Position numbers and translations under genes: made by a program
Source of the DNA: Centropus unirufus
Taxonomy: Eukaryota; Chordata; Aves; Cuculiformes; Centropidae
Reading direction: 5' to 3'
Assembly (NCBI GenBank): GCA_013397695.1
Contig: VYZI01000490.1
Coordinates: 141,247 to 205,246 of the forward strand
DNA: 64,000 nucleotides
Part shown: positions 48,103 to 60,160 of the stretch, piece by piece
Layout of the letters: each line of letters starts with the position of its first letter
Numbering within the stretch: the stretch's first letter is position 1
The notes under the pieces: generated by a model
Told to the model about the DNA's origin: nothing
Database searches by the model: none
Seen by the model: only the letters and a program-made list of their open reading frames with translations

Positions 48103-49678
48103 GTGCTCACAGTGCCCATAAATACTACTAAATATTTATTTTGTCTGTTTACACGCCATCACTCTCTCAGAAAGGGCTGTTGGCTGCACACATCAGCTCC
48201 AGCTGGCCCTTCAGGTGTAGGCACAGTAAATGAGGACATTCCCTGCTCAGCCACCGTTCTTCCTTTATCTCTGACTGTGTTGTGGTTGACTGGTCCCCAA
48301 GCCAAAGCCTTTCAATGTTTTCAATGACTCAAGAAGGAGTCCGGTACTCCTTACATTTAATTCACCTCGAATCACTTGGTTTCACTTTGGGATATTGTAA
48401 ATAAAACCCAAGGGCCAGATTCACAAGAGGAATGAGGTAATTGTGAGAGGCTGATATTAAAGCTGTTCCTCCCTCCTGTGCCTTAGATGCCAGTGCTGGA
48501 CATTCACATCTTATATGGAAAACCTTGGGTCTGATCTCTCTTTGTTTGGTCCACAGCAAGAATTTTACTGCCAGACTGCCCTACTCAGAAAATATTGTAG
48601 GCTGTAGTGTGTGTTGAGGTGGGGATCTGGATCAGTTAACAATGAAAACCTAAGTATCTATGGGATAAAAAATAATATATATGTATATAAGATGGTGATT
48701 GGGTCACTTGACAAGGGAAACTTCAGATTTTTAGTACTTCAGAAGGAAAATGTTTATTTAAGAATCTGAGTGGAAGATTGTCTATAGGAGAGAATAAATG
48801 GGGTACATTTTCCAGCACCGAGATCCCAGCACCAAGGAGTTTCCGTGGGAAGTGGTGGTGCACTTAGTTTTGTTTCTGACCTGATATTTGTTTTACTACC
48901 AGGCAATGTGGTCATGGAGTGAGAGTGGGGAAAGGGACCATTGGTTTCTGTCTGAAATTTATACTCTAGGAATTCAAACCAGATTTTGCAAATAATTTTG
49001 TTACATCCAAAACCTACAATTTTGGGGCAGACTAACTATTCAGCAAGAGAATTCATCACCCACTTTACGTTGTACTATTGTTTAAAGGTAGAAGGCTGAC
49101 AGAAAGCAGTAATACTCACCAAAATGTAACACCCTATAACTCTGGCTCAGTGTTCAGTTAGGAAAAAAAAAAGTTAAAAAAACATCACCCAAACCGGAAA
49201 GATATGACTGGGAAGGTAATTGTCAAATGTTGAAGCCTACATTTTCCATTTCTTTCCCCTCACCTGCCCTTCCTGCCGGGGTGCTCAGAAAAATGAGGTT
49301 TCTAGATTGTAATCTGCAGAGAATTCCTTATAAACCCCCTGGATAGGTTTCAGTTCTTAACATTGTACTGAACCAACTGTTATTCTTCTGAACAAAGAAG
49401 CAAAAAGAAAAAAAAAAATCAAAAGCTTTCAACTAGGTCATGCTAGTATTATCATGAGTGAGTGTGAGTGGTATCATTTCACACATACTGCATCTCTCAA
49501 TTAAGGAAAATGCCAGACTTCTGTTAGCAAGACAGCTGGTGGTACTCAATGACTAAATATAGTACTGTCATCACCTAGGAGCACAGCCAGGACATTTTAA
49601 TGGTTGGGACAACTGATATTTTGGTTTAACCAAAACAATTTTTAATCATATGCTATTATTTTAAAGAAATGGTGTAAG

Positions 49679-49698
49679 GAATGAATGAATGAATGAAT
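49679..49698. repeat. (GAAT)5 microsatellite
   Basis: Five exact GAAT units in tandem. Simple sequence repeat. Confidence 0.92.
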
Positions 49699-52600
49699 TT
49701 CAAGCATATTTTACTCGTTTTATTTATTACATCAATTTTCAACTAATCTGCAATTGATTTTTTAAGAAATCACACCTATCATGTACATTTGAGAGAGAAA
49801 ACACAGCTAAGTAAATATAACTGATTCTTTGATTGTACATTAGGTAGACTAAACTCCTTTAGACAGTCTTTTTATGTGTGTACGGTTCATCATTTGGTGG
49901 GGCTTGTGTCCTCCGGGGTGTGATTATTAGGGATGACTCCATGGCTTAGGAAAGGCAAAGCCACAAGTAAATATGCAGAGCTTATCTTAAGTGAAGGCTG
50001 ATCCAGTTCACTCCATACTTGATGAAAATGGTTTAATCTGCAATTACAGCTGGATTAGGTCCAGTAGTTCCCAGAGCATTTACCTTCCTGAAAATGTCTT
50101 CCAGCCAGAGGGAAAAAGAGTTCTCAGCTCTCCATCAACATCCCAGACATTTTTTATTTTTGTATTAACACTCTTTGTATTTAGAATGAACCAAGCCAAA
50201 AAAAGTGATACCCAATTAGGTATTCCCAAGGATGAAGGGAAACAGCTTTCTGCACATAATACTGTTGTAACTTTAAGGTCCATGTGCCTGAGCCTGCCAG
50301 GGTTACACACGAGTCATGCTCATGAGTATCTGAGGCGCAAAAATGAAGTGTCTGATTCTTCTGTCTTTCCAAAACAGTTTGAGTTTAGGTCTGGTTTAGC
50401 TATGACTGAGTAGGTATTCAAAAATGTTTGTTAGCAGTTTTATTGCTTTATTTCTGCTGCCAGTTCTAAACAACAGGGGCCTAGAACACCAGCTTTGTTT
50501 GCACTTATGTTAATCCAGGGTTCTCTGTGGATGTATACGCAGAGGTATCCTCTGCAGCCAGTGGATTAGTGAGTGGGTCATTAGTCCTGCTACAAGCTGA
50601 ATGTGAGCTCAAAAATGATAATGCCAGAAAGCTTTGTCAAATGAACTACCAGTGTGAAAAACAGTTTACCTCTCCGTTAACAATAGAAACAGTTTTTTTC
50701 AGCATTTGTGCTTTCATTACCTTAGTCAGAGCAATGAAGAGGGTTTTAACATTAAGAATGAGTCTAAACTTTTTCTTTGTGATTAGGAAAAATGGAATAG
50801 AAGGTAGAGAGATAAAGAAAGGCTTGAATATATTGCAGAGTAATTATAAGGGCAACCTTTTCATCCACACAGTCAAGATAATATGGGCAGCAGCAGGGCA
50901 AATTTCCTTCTTGGCCTCTTGGCCAATTTTCCCTCCAACCTCCCTGAATTCTTAGCCCTTGCAGAATTGTTTTCCCGAGGGGCTGCACCTGGGTGAAGGT
51001 TAACTCCAGCAGGGCCACCAGTAGGAACACCAGAGCTGATCACTTGTTTCAGTCACTCCTTACTTCAAATGTTAACTGAGAGCTGGCGTATCTCTAGCAG
51101 CAGAGCCCAGTAAACAGAGAGGTGTGCCCATGCTTTGTTCTGCTGCTGCTGCTTGCCATATTGTTTGCAGCCAGCCAAGAGGGCTCAGCTGAAAAGGGAA
51201 TAAGCTCACATTTTCCTGAATGCAGCAAAAGCACTTTACATGGTGCTTCTGCTGGTAGCCATCAGCACAGCTTCCCTTAGGCCCTGGAGGAAAAAAACTG
51301 TTCTATCAAGCTTTGTAAGGAAAAAGTTGGTTTTTTTCTTGCTCTCTACCAAGGGTTTTTCTCTGATCTGATTCACTATTGGAAAAATAGCAATCTAGAT
51401 GAAATTGTTTTTTTTTTTCTGCTCCCCCAGTGCTGTTGTGCTGGCTTGAGGGAAGTGCCAAGCTGTATGTATAGGTCCTGACATCTAGGAATCACCTCTG
51501 CCTGCTTACTGGAGAGAACCAAAGACCTCAGGTTCTTCTACTCTTTTCCTCCTTTGTCATTGCAGCTGAAGATGATCCTGGAAGATTTAACATCAACAGT
51601 AGACAAGTTTTGCTTTTGCATTATTCTCTTACTGGAATAGTTTTCTGACAGATGTCTAAAGCAAGAAAAAAAAATTATTTAATAGCTCCATTTTTGTCAC
51701 AAAATGTACTGTTTGTGAATGCTGTAATATTTACTATCATAACCAATACCTTTATCCTTTAAGTGATGTTACTGGGCTTACCATTCTGGTTTTAACCTTA
51801 CTGGAACTGAAAACTTCAAAGCTTTAGTCAGGAAAGTATTATGGCCTTTCTCTTTTAACAGAATTTTTTTTCATTACTTGCATGCTAGATTTGTTATTTT
51901 AAATAACTTCTTTTGAACCCAACAGGAAAGTATGACTGGAAAGCCTTAATTAGTGCTTGAAAGTTGTATTTAATTTTTTTTTCTTTAAAATGAATATACA
52001 CTGTGACCCAGTTTTTGTAAATAGAGGAAACAATAAACACCAGATCTGAAAAAGTGGATTTAGCTAGATAGTGTTCTAACTTTAATTACTTTTTTAATGT
52101 AAGAGATGATTTTGCCTATTTACATATTGCTAGAGGCTAAGGGAAGAAAAGCATTCATCCTGAGCTGAGTTCAGAGAGTCTCCTTTGCCAAAAATAAAGC
52201 CCAACACATTAATATACGGGCCTTCTCAAAGTCTCAGCAGCATCAGGAAGACTTTGAAAGAAGAGGAGCTGGTCTTGTTAGTCAGTCTGGCAAGTACCAA
52301 TGGAAAAGTCATTATCTACCAGCAAATTTGTAGCTACGAAGTCCTAAAGCCATGAAGGATCTGCACCATGTTTCCACTTCCAGGGGCTGAGCCCCTGTTG
52401 GCACTTGAGCCTCTGTTGGGTCTGCAACCGAGAAAGGCAGACATAGAAATGCAGAGGTGAAGTACATTGCAAAGACTTTTTTTTCTACATAATATTGAAT
52501 TTACTGAGTATAAAATTTTATAAGCAAAACCTGGACCACCCAAAAGATGCAGTGATTAATCCAGAGATCTCCCCTGTCCTTTACATGATTACTCTTAAAT

Positions 52601-55600
52601 GTTCATTCATTGTGACATGCTTTATGTTGTTAAACATACCCACATGGAGTGTGTTTGTAAAATATATATGTGTAGTTTAAAGAATACATGCAATCTGAAG
52701 GCTTGCTTCTCTTGTTACAGTAGAGCTCCAGACATAAACTCGTTTTTTTCAGAAATTCAATGACTAGATGAAGAAACCTCTCCAAAGTTGAAAACAAAGA
52801 AATAATAATTTAAAAACTTGTGACTGAACTGCAGACTTGTTTTTAACTTACTAGACTTTAGTTTCGTGGGTGCACGGACAGGCATGTCTTTACAACTGAT
52901 TTTTTAGAAAATAATTGGTTAACCCTTGTAGCAATGCCTTTTTGAATACCAGAGAAAACACTCCATCAAATGGATGCAATTTTTCTTATGGAAAGGGAGG
53001 AAAGCTTTAGTGCATTTTCCAAGAAAAATTCCAAGGCCTGAGTGAGTATATTCACCTAGCAGTTACACAGATGTGAATTGATACATAAACCGCTGTGTGT
53101 AAGACAGCTATGAGTAGTAAAAGTAACAACTCTGAGCTATTAAGACATCTAAGTGTGTCTCTACATGAAAGCCTTAGAGCGCTGCACGGGGAGTCATTAT
53201 AGTGTATTATGTCAGGACCTTACGTACTCAACATGTAGAAATCAACACTGACGCCGCCAGTTGCGATGTAAAATGCTCGGAGATTAGTTTCATTTCCAAA
53301 GAGTTCAGTGCCCACCGGTTCCCATGTAGGCAGCTAAATGAAGTGATGAAACTTCAAACGCTCTCAGCTTTTCTGGGAACTGGGAGGTGCCGGGTAGATT
53401 TAAAAACCTGCGCTCACTCATAGGCACTGAAGTCTTTTCCCTGGTGTAGCCACGCTGTTTGCTTTGAGCTCCCACAGGGGGGATAGCGGGGACCAAGTCA
53501 GGCACCAGTGACCTGTAAAGGTGGCTGCTGCTGAAGGGCACTTCTAGGGCTCACAGGGGATGTCTAAAGGGGGCTGATTTAGACATGTCTGCTCTATCAG
53601 TAATGTCCACACCATAGCACAAGTTTAGGGAGCTTAATTAAAAGCTAAGGATTACCTGCTCTGAAAATGTCCTCTCTCAAATCACAAGAGTGCTCTCATT
53701 ACTGTATGAACATGGTATTTGTCACAACCGACTCTTACTCTGAATGCCTTCCTATTAAACCCAGTGTAATTCACAGAATGCCTTTTGTACCTTAGTAATT
53801 TTATTTTAAAAAAGATGCAAACAAGACAGTGTGTTAAATTACGTTTTGGAACCATTGTTCAGATAGTTTATGCCATTGCTTTAGCAATAAAAGGAATATT
53901 AAACTCCTTAGGCCAGACTCAGTCTAGCTATTTTCAGCACCTCTGGCAGGCTGGAGTAGAGCCGAAGCACCTGGTTCCTGGGAAGCCTTTCTGAAAGCCT
54001 GACCACCACTACTGCCAGCCAGCCCCTCTTTCTGGACCTCAAGGTCCCTGTGGGCTCACAAATATATCCGTCACTGAAGGAGATTGGCTTTGTTCATGAT
54101 GTTCGAGTGGGAGTCTGCTGAAGGAAAAGCCATCAAGGGCTATCAGTCACAGACTCCAACAATTACACCCAAGGTGGGAAGGAAGCATGCTGGGTCTTGC
54201 CCTCTTCTCCAAATCCTTCTTGGGCATCAGCTGATGGCTACTGCCCTACTGCTAGAGGCAGTACACCAGGCTGGACAGGCTGTCCACATGAGTGCACGCT
54301 CTGATTTATCACACCATGACCCCAACAGGGGAGTGGAGAAGTCCCCAGTTTTCACCGAGCTCCCTGGAGAGTGGGCCAAACCTTCCCAAAGCACCTGAGG
54401 CCCTTCAGCACTTCTCACTTCTTGTCTTTTTGGTGGCATGGTGCTTCTGTGCTCAGCACTGCAGTGGGCTTTCCAAAGACGAGGGTACTTCTTTGGCCCT
54501 CCACCCCCAGCTGACCCACTCAGTGGTCAGTGGAGCGTCCTGGTCAGCATTCAATTCAAACGTTCTTTCAAAATTAACTAAGCTCATATTTAGTCCTGGT
54601 CAAGTGCTCCACCCATTCAGTTGTTTTCCCATTGTAAGTCGTGATTAAATTTCCTCCGTTGTCATGCGCAGGTAGGCAATTACTGTTGGGAGTAAACTCG
54701 AAATTTTAGTTCTCAAGTGGACAAAAATATATATATGAGCACTCTTGACTTTACTACATAAACTGCAGAGAAAATATCACTGTGCCTGGCATAATTTGGC
54801 CACATCTAGGGAGTTCTGTGCACTGCACAGGAACATTTACTTTCTCCTTGGTACCGATGTGTTATGACGCCTCATCAATGTTGCAATTAATACATCTTTA
54901 ATTTTGGGACTTTCTAGCATCTGTATTCTGTACTTTACAACTTCAGTGGCCATTTTCTACCATTGCAGGGTCATATCAATGATACTGCATCTGGTTGGTT
55001 TGAGTAATAGATGTGTGATCTAATACATCTTTCTCCTGTCTAATAGGAGATAAAATTGAGATAATTTTTCAATTTGTTACATTAGAGTTTTATTCCATGT
55101 TAGTCGATCACAGAGATTTTTCTACATTCTTCGCAAAAAGCCACAGAAAGGTTTGACCTTCTGCAAATTAACTGTAAGTTACACAGAGAGAAATGGGTCT
55201 TCTGCAGGTAAAATAAAAAGAAACACAGAAATATTTGAAGAGGACAAGGTATTTTATTCCTTCTCAGGCTCCTTTATCTTAACTGACATTCTAAGAGATG
55301 GACGATCTGAAACCTATGATTTATTACCTTAAAAGTTTTAGTACTTGCCTTTTTTTTTCCTTAAGCTTTGTCAGATTTTAAACTTCCACAAGATGCTGCC
55401 TTAAGTCCTTTGAGAATTAATAAGCAAAATGTTCCACTTGCAGACAGAGACACATTTTTCATGCATCCTTCCCTCCCAGTGACTTGTTTTCTGTGTTGAG
55501 TCTCCTCAGAATGAAAGGAGAAAAAAAATCGCAGGCAGCAATGTCAGTTCATGTTACTATTCTAGATACAGAAATGCCTTAGCCAGCGTTTATATAAAGT

Positions 55601-56088
55601 TTGGTAGAGTGTAATAATAAAAAAGACAGAATCTTTCTTGACTTGCTTATTTTACTTGGTTAATTTCCCAAGGTCAGACGAAAGTGTGAGATTCATCTGA
55701 ATTATCTCGAAGTATATAAAACTTACGTTTCTCACTAAGCTGATTGCCTAAGTTCTCCCCATAGTCTAAGCTCCTCATAGATGGAGATGAATTTCTCCAT
55801 ATGGTGTTTTGTCCCTTTTTGGGACTACTGGGGTTACTTTTATCATGGAAGGGCCATCTCTGCCCTGGGTGCAAAAGGTCATCTAGCTGACCAGCCTAAG
55901 TGGAGCTTACATATTGAGTGGCTGAAGTTTTGTCTGATTCAATCTCCAACCTGAAAAGATTGCAGCCTTGGTGACAAAAGCACCCCCTCCATTACCAGAC
56001 TTCCAAGGGAGTAGCCATCATGGTATTTCCTACCCTTCACCATATTTTTTCCTGACTATTGTGGCCACCATTGTATTTCCTGTATTTT

Positions 56089-56100
56089 TATATATATATA
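56089..56100. repeat. (TA)6 microsatellite
   Basis: Short pure TA run in an AT-rich neighbourhood. Just upstream, two similar words (CATCATGGTATTTCC and CACCATTGTATTTCC) form a degenerate local duplication. Confidence 0.8.
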
Positions 56101-58984
56101 AATACATATGAGTACATATTTAGATCTAGTCAATACAGAAAATAAACAAGTAAAAAAATCCATTAACTACTGGCAAATGAAAAAAAAATATGAAAGACTT
56201 GAGCTGGTCACTGGTCTAGAATTCACTAAAATGGTCACTATACAAATGAGTTGAAATCAATTTGCTGGTGTTAATAAATCCCCAAAGTATCTTGAATTAT
56301 AGTATGAATTATTCTGAATGCCTTAAAATTCATATGGGAGGTGAATTAATCATACTTCCTTATTTTCTTGTTGACAAAGTCCTCTTCGTTCAACCACGGC
56401 GAGGACTACACAGTGGGTTACCCACTGTGCTCAGCGAACGTTGAGTAGCACCCAGCAGCTGAAAGTCTGTCACAGAAAAAATTTGGTGGGTCCTTGAGTA
56501 TACAAAACACATTAGAGTTAAATCAGAGTTTATCTGCAAATGATTCACCGGCTGCAGAAATGTCTGCATTTATAATGAGTAGTTTAGCAGTCTTCACACA
56601 CATTCACAGTTTATATGGGGGCACATCTGTCATATAATTAAAAAAAGGAAATATGAATTAGTATACAGTTCTGATCAAGCCATGTGTATTTTAGTAAGGT
56701 CTGAGTATGGATGACACCCTTCCGTACATTGTTCTAGCACATAACTCACTGAGGAATGTGGACCGACTCTGACATTATTACTATTTCTATTATGACCAGA
56801 TTGTTCAATCCTTAAAAAGACACAATGAATATTAGTGCTCAAGAAAACTTTATGTATATTTCTGCTGGTTTGAGAAGGGATAAGCACAGACCTATACATT
56901 GCTTTTGTATTCATGATTGCTAATGAATATATCTGCATTATCTTTATTATATTATATAATACATCCCAGTCTAGAATAGTATGTATATTATTCTATGATA
57001 ATACATCTTCTCTGGGTGTACAGTATTTCTTCTTCTCTGCTTGAGACTACATTGAATGCCACACATTTTGTTGAGGAGAAATCTGGAGTTTGTATAGTCT
57101 GAATGCGTCTTGAGGAGATTTTGTCCTACCTAACTGATAATCTGAAATGAAATGTGGACAAACGCCTCTCCCAAAAGAAGCTAGGAAGGAAGGAGTGGAA
57201 GAAATGCTTCCTCTCTTTTTATAATGTTTACTCACCACCTGAAAGTTGCAGAGTATTTTGACTTCACATTTTTTGCACGATACCTTCAGTTCAGTCCTTT
57301 TCTATGGTTACTATAGCATTGTTCTTTGATATTGATGTTACTGATAAATTTGTGTAAGCCAAATCTTGCTCTGACAATGGAGGACTCTCCTATCTGACAA
57401 TCCAATTCCTGCTGACCACTGCTTGTCTGTGCATCTACCTATGAATGCAAGCATGTCCAAGACCCTTCCATATCCAGGCAGGCATTTATAGGTTGGCACC
57501 GACCCGTGGATTGTCTGGGAAGTCACTGGTATCTGATGGCACAACCCAGAACCAGGGCACAATTGAGCTTCTATGAGATAATTCTGCTGTTAGTCTGTAA
57601 TTACATGGGTGGTTTGTGATGGAAATTACAAGTTACATCAAAGGGCTCTGCAGCCACTTGGGACTGCGTTCACAGAGTTAACAGACAGTTCAGGTTCTTT
57701 ATTCCTGCGTACTAGCCAGCCAGCCTCCCAAAGTTACTTGGCTGGATTATTCAAAGAACATTAAATGTCCACAGCATGTGCATGTTCCGTATAATCAAAC
57801 AATGAACATCCTGGGGGGGAAATATAGAGGGCCAAAATCCCCATTGGCACTGCTCCACAGAGTCAGTAATGTTACACCAGCAGGGGAGCGGATCCCAGTG
57901 ATTTGGCAGGCCACTTCACCATGAGGACATTCCAGCACTTCCAGGGATGTGAATTTGGAACAAAGAGTTATTTCAGTGGGATGAGGTTGAAAACTGCTTG
58001 GTTTTTAAAGAGTTACCACAGAATTTTAAAATAGCATCTTCCCTTAATGTGCAATCTTGATCCAGTAGTATCTTACGATCTATTAATCTCGGAAAGATGT
58101 AAACCAATATATAATAAATGTAAACAGTGATCAAACCACAAACATTCCTTAGAGTAAATGACAATATAATTAAATTTGAACTCCACAATGCAGATCCTCT
58201 CGTTGCAAAATTGGAATCGTCTAAGATGCTTTGGCAATATGTTTAACATTACCTTAAAGCAAGTAATTTTAGGCATCAGGATCTGATCTTTCTCTTACTG
58301 CCATGAGTGGTGCGGCTCCCACCAGCTATGCCTATACTATGGCTTCTTTGTGACGTGCCTCATGGACACATTTCTGGAGAGTTTCCCTCTGCATCCTGAC
58401 TCCATGCTGGAAGAAGGGGATGCCCACCACATCTCTCCAGAGCTGGGGTCCTCTCACATGAAACATGAGAATGCAAGTGGCACAGGCAGCTGCAGGGTGA
58501 CCTGCTGGGAAAGTCAGGAAGGAGTGCCAGGGAGCTTCACAGGACACCTTCCCACAGGTGGCATGTACTCCTAGGGACATATGTGTGGCTATACCACGTT
58601 GGAACAAGGGTCCACGTAACCCTCTCATTTGTGTCTCTCTGAAGTTGTGTGAAAGTGTATGCTTGGCAATAGTATTAAAAAAGGGTCAGCATGTAGCATT
58701 GCTTCCTAAAATACCATAGAATTGTGGAATTCTGGAATGGTTTGGGTTGGAAAGGATCTTAAAGATCATCAGATTCCAACCCCTCTGCCGTGGGCAGGAA
58801 CACCTCCCGCTAGACAAGGCTGCTCAAGGCTCCATCCACCCTAGCCTTGAATGCTTCCAGGGAGGGGAAATCCACAACTTCCCTGGGTGACATGTGCCAG
58901 TGTCTCATCACCCTCATTGTGAAGAATTTCTTCCTAATGTCCAAACTAAGTCTTCCCCCTTCAATTTTAAGCCATTCCCCTCAT

Positions 58985-59198
58985 CCTGTCACTCCATGCC
59001 CTTGTAAAAAATCCCGCCCCATCTTTCTTGTAGGCTCCCTTCAGGTACTGGAAAGCCATTATAAGGTGTCCCTCCCCAGAGCCTTCTCTTCTCCAGTCTG
59101 AACAACTCCAACTCTCTCAGTCTGTCCTCATAGCAGAGGTGAGTCAGCCCTCCGATCATCTTTATGGCTCTCCTCTGCACCCATTCAAACAGATCCAT
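58985..59198 (-). pseudogene. CR1 ORF2 reverse transcriptase C-terminal remnant
   Basis: The minus-strand frame reads WVQRRAIKMIGGL, then YEDRLRELELFRLEKRRLWG, a clear match to the C-terminal region of the CR1 ORF2 polyprotein, where LERVQRRATKMIRGLEHL is usual. After RRLWG the homologous frame changes: HLIMAFQYLKGAYKKDG continues in another phase, so a small indel lies near 59065-59075. Homology runs on past the end of this open frame towards the 3' UTR. The reverse transcriptase catalytic core, which lies further upstream in intact copies, is absent because of the internal deletion. No active enzyme is possible. Confidence 0.92.
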
Positions 59199-59380
59199 TT
59201 CCTGATACAGAGGGCAATGCCTCCAACCCTCCTTCCAAGCTTGTCCCTTCTGAACAGCCTGCGGCCACCGATGGCCACGCTCCAGTCATGGGGTGCGTTC
59301 CACAAAATTTCAGTAACAGCAATTGAGCAATAGCTTTCTAGCAGCATGGTAGCTTCCAACTCCTCCTGTTTGTTGCCCAA
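59190..59380 (-). pseudogene. CR1 ORF2 endonuclease N-terminal remnant
   Basis: The minus-strand frame reads LGNKQEELEATMLLESY, then HDWSVAIGG and RLFRRDKLGRR followed by GGIALCIRKW, matching the start of the CR1 apurinic-like endonuclease domain of ORF2. Intact copies read AITETWWDESHDWSV here, and this one has AVTEILWNAPHDWSV. The usual glutamate of the TETWW motif, a metal-binding residue in this nuclease family, is kept (TEILW), while the WW pair is altered. After RKW the homology stops and the sequence passes directly into the reverse transcriptase C-terminus, so at most about 70 residues of the domain survive. Confidence 0.92.
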
Positions 59381-59679
59381 GCTGAGTGCATTTTTTTAGA
59401 GGCTCTTCAGCTGCGCTGTTGGCTGCATCAACTTCTTAGTGGAACACTCCTTATTTCCTTTAAGATGTTCCATGGAAGGTTCCTTGTTGGCTCCCACTAC
59501 CCCAGGAGTCCCCACAAACCCAGATTATCTCCACAAGACTTCAGCTGTGCTGCAGCACCCCTGGCAGGCCCCAGGGCGACAGGTGGAGTGCCCATACCAG
59601 CACTCCAACCCTCTAACCATTGTGTCTCCTCCTGCAGCTTGTCATAGACCAGCCCGATAATGTCCCTCCTCCCTCCCAT

Positions 59680-60126
59680 CTAGTCTAAAGCCCTGTCAAT
59701 GAATCCTGCAAGTTCCTGAGCAAAGACTCTCCTTCCTCTCTGGGAAAGGTGGCTCTCATTTTATGCCTCTAATCCAGGTGCCATATAGGCCATCCCACTG
59801 TCAAAAACCCCAAAGCTGTTATAGTGACACCAGCCACGGAGCCATGTGTTAATAGACCGGGCCCATCTCTTCCTTCCAGGGTCACTGCCTGCACCTGGAA
59901 GGAGGGAGGAAAAAAATCACCTGGGCCCCTTATTGCCTCACTAGCTGCCCAAGGCCCTGAAGTCTCTTTTAATCACCCTGGGGCTGTGTTCTGCAGCTTT
60001 GTCACCTCCCACTTGGAGGAGCCGTAACAGGTAGCAGTCTGCAGCCTTCACGTTTGGGGACTTTGGGGACTTTGGATCTACTTTCAACTGATGTAGCAGT
60101 ATTCCTTCCTGCTTTTCAGCATGCAC
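59680..60126 (-). pseudogene. CR1 ORF1 esterase-domain remnant
   Basis: Minus-strand pieces in order: LLQVGGDKAA, SPRVIKRDFRALGS, FFSSLLPGAGSDPGRKRW, INTWLRGWCHYNSFGVFDSG, then SHLSQRGRRVFAQELAGF ending in DRALD and a natural stop at 59680-59682. This is the C-terminal half of the SGNH-type esterase that CR1 ORF1 encodes. The His of the usual DGxHLS motif is kept but the Asp-Gly before it is lost. In-frame stops interrupt it after RALGS and just before NESHLS. It is upstream of the ORF2 remnant in the same orientation, as in intact CR1. Confidence 0.88.
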
Positions 60127-60160
60127 ACCTGGGAGCCAAGATGCCGGTAGTTTTTGCTAG

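Larger units (their letters stand above)
48103..58711. other. Non-coding stretch, no gene seen
   Basis: Over 10 kb without a recognisable exon or RNA gene. Simple tracts include (GAAT)5 at 49679-49698, A/T runs near 49405-49417 and 51409-51419, and (TA)n at 56089-56100. Frames of 140 and 142 codons at 49991-50413 and 50527-50955 lie in different reading frames and have no family resemblance. GC-richer patches at 53990-54550 and 58290-58620 also lack identifiable content. Confidence 0.45.
58712..60160 (-). mobile_element. CR1 LINE, internally deleted, with ORF1 and ORF2 remnants
   Basis: The 3' end lies on the left: the plus strand starts with degenerate octamers (CCATAGAATTGTGGAATTCTGG) reading into GGTTTGGGTTGGAAAGGATC, the reverse complement of the avian CR1 3' terminus. 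Reading leftward on the minus strand from about 60160 come the esterase-like C-terminal part of ORF1, a linker, the first roughly 70 residues of the ORF2 endonuclease, the last part of the reverse transcriptase, and the 3' UTR. Most of ORF2 is missing. Stops and a frameshift show it is inactive. The 5' boundary is approximate because homology fades near 60150. Confidence 0.93.

Noticed and set aside
49991..50955. Two adjacent plus-strand frames of 140 and 142 codons
   Set aside because: They lie in different reading frames, have no convincing acceptor and donor sites to join them, and resemble no known family.
57826..57900. GGGCCAAAATCCCC...GTTACACCAGCAGGGGAG, similar to a sauropsid repeat with GGGCCAGATTCTG and TTACACCAGTGTAAAT words
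   Set aside because: Only two short words agree and the spacing is uncertain, too little to call an element.
58989..59380. The two overlapping minus-strand frames as one host gene
   Set aside because: Both are parts of the CR1 ORF2 protein (reverse transcriptase end and endonuclease start) in a dead retrotransposon copy.
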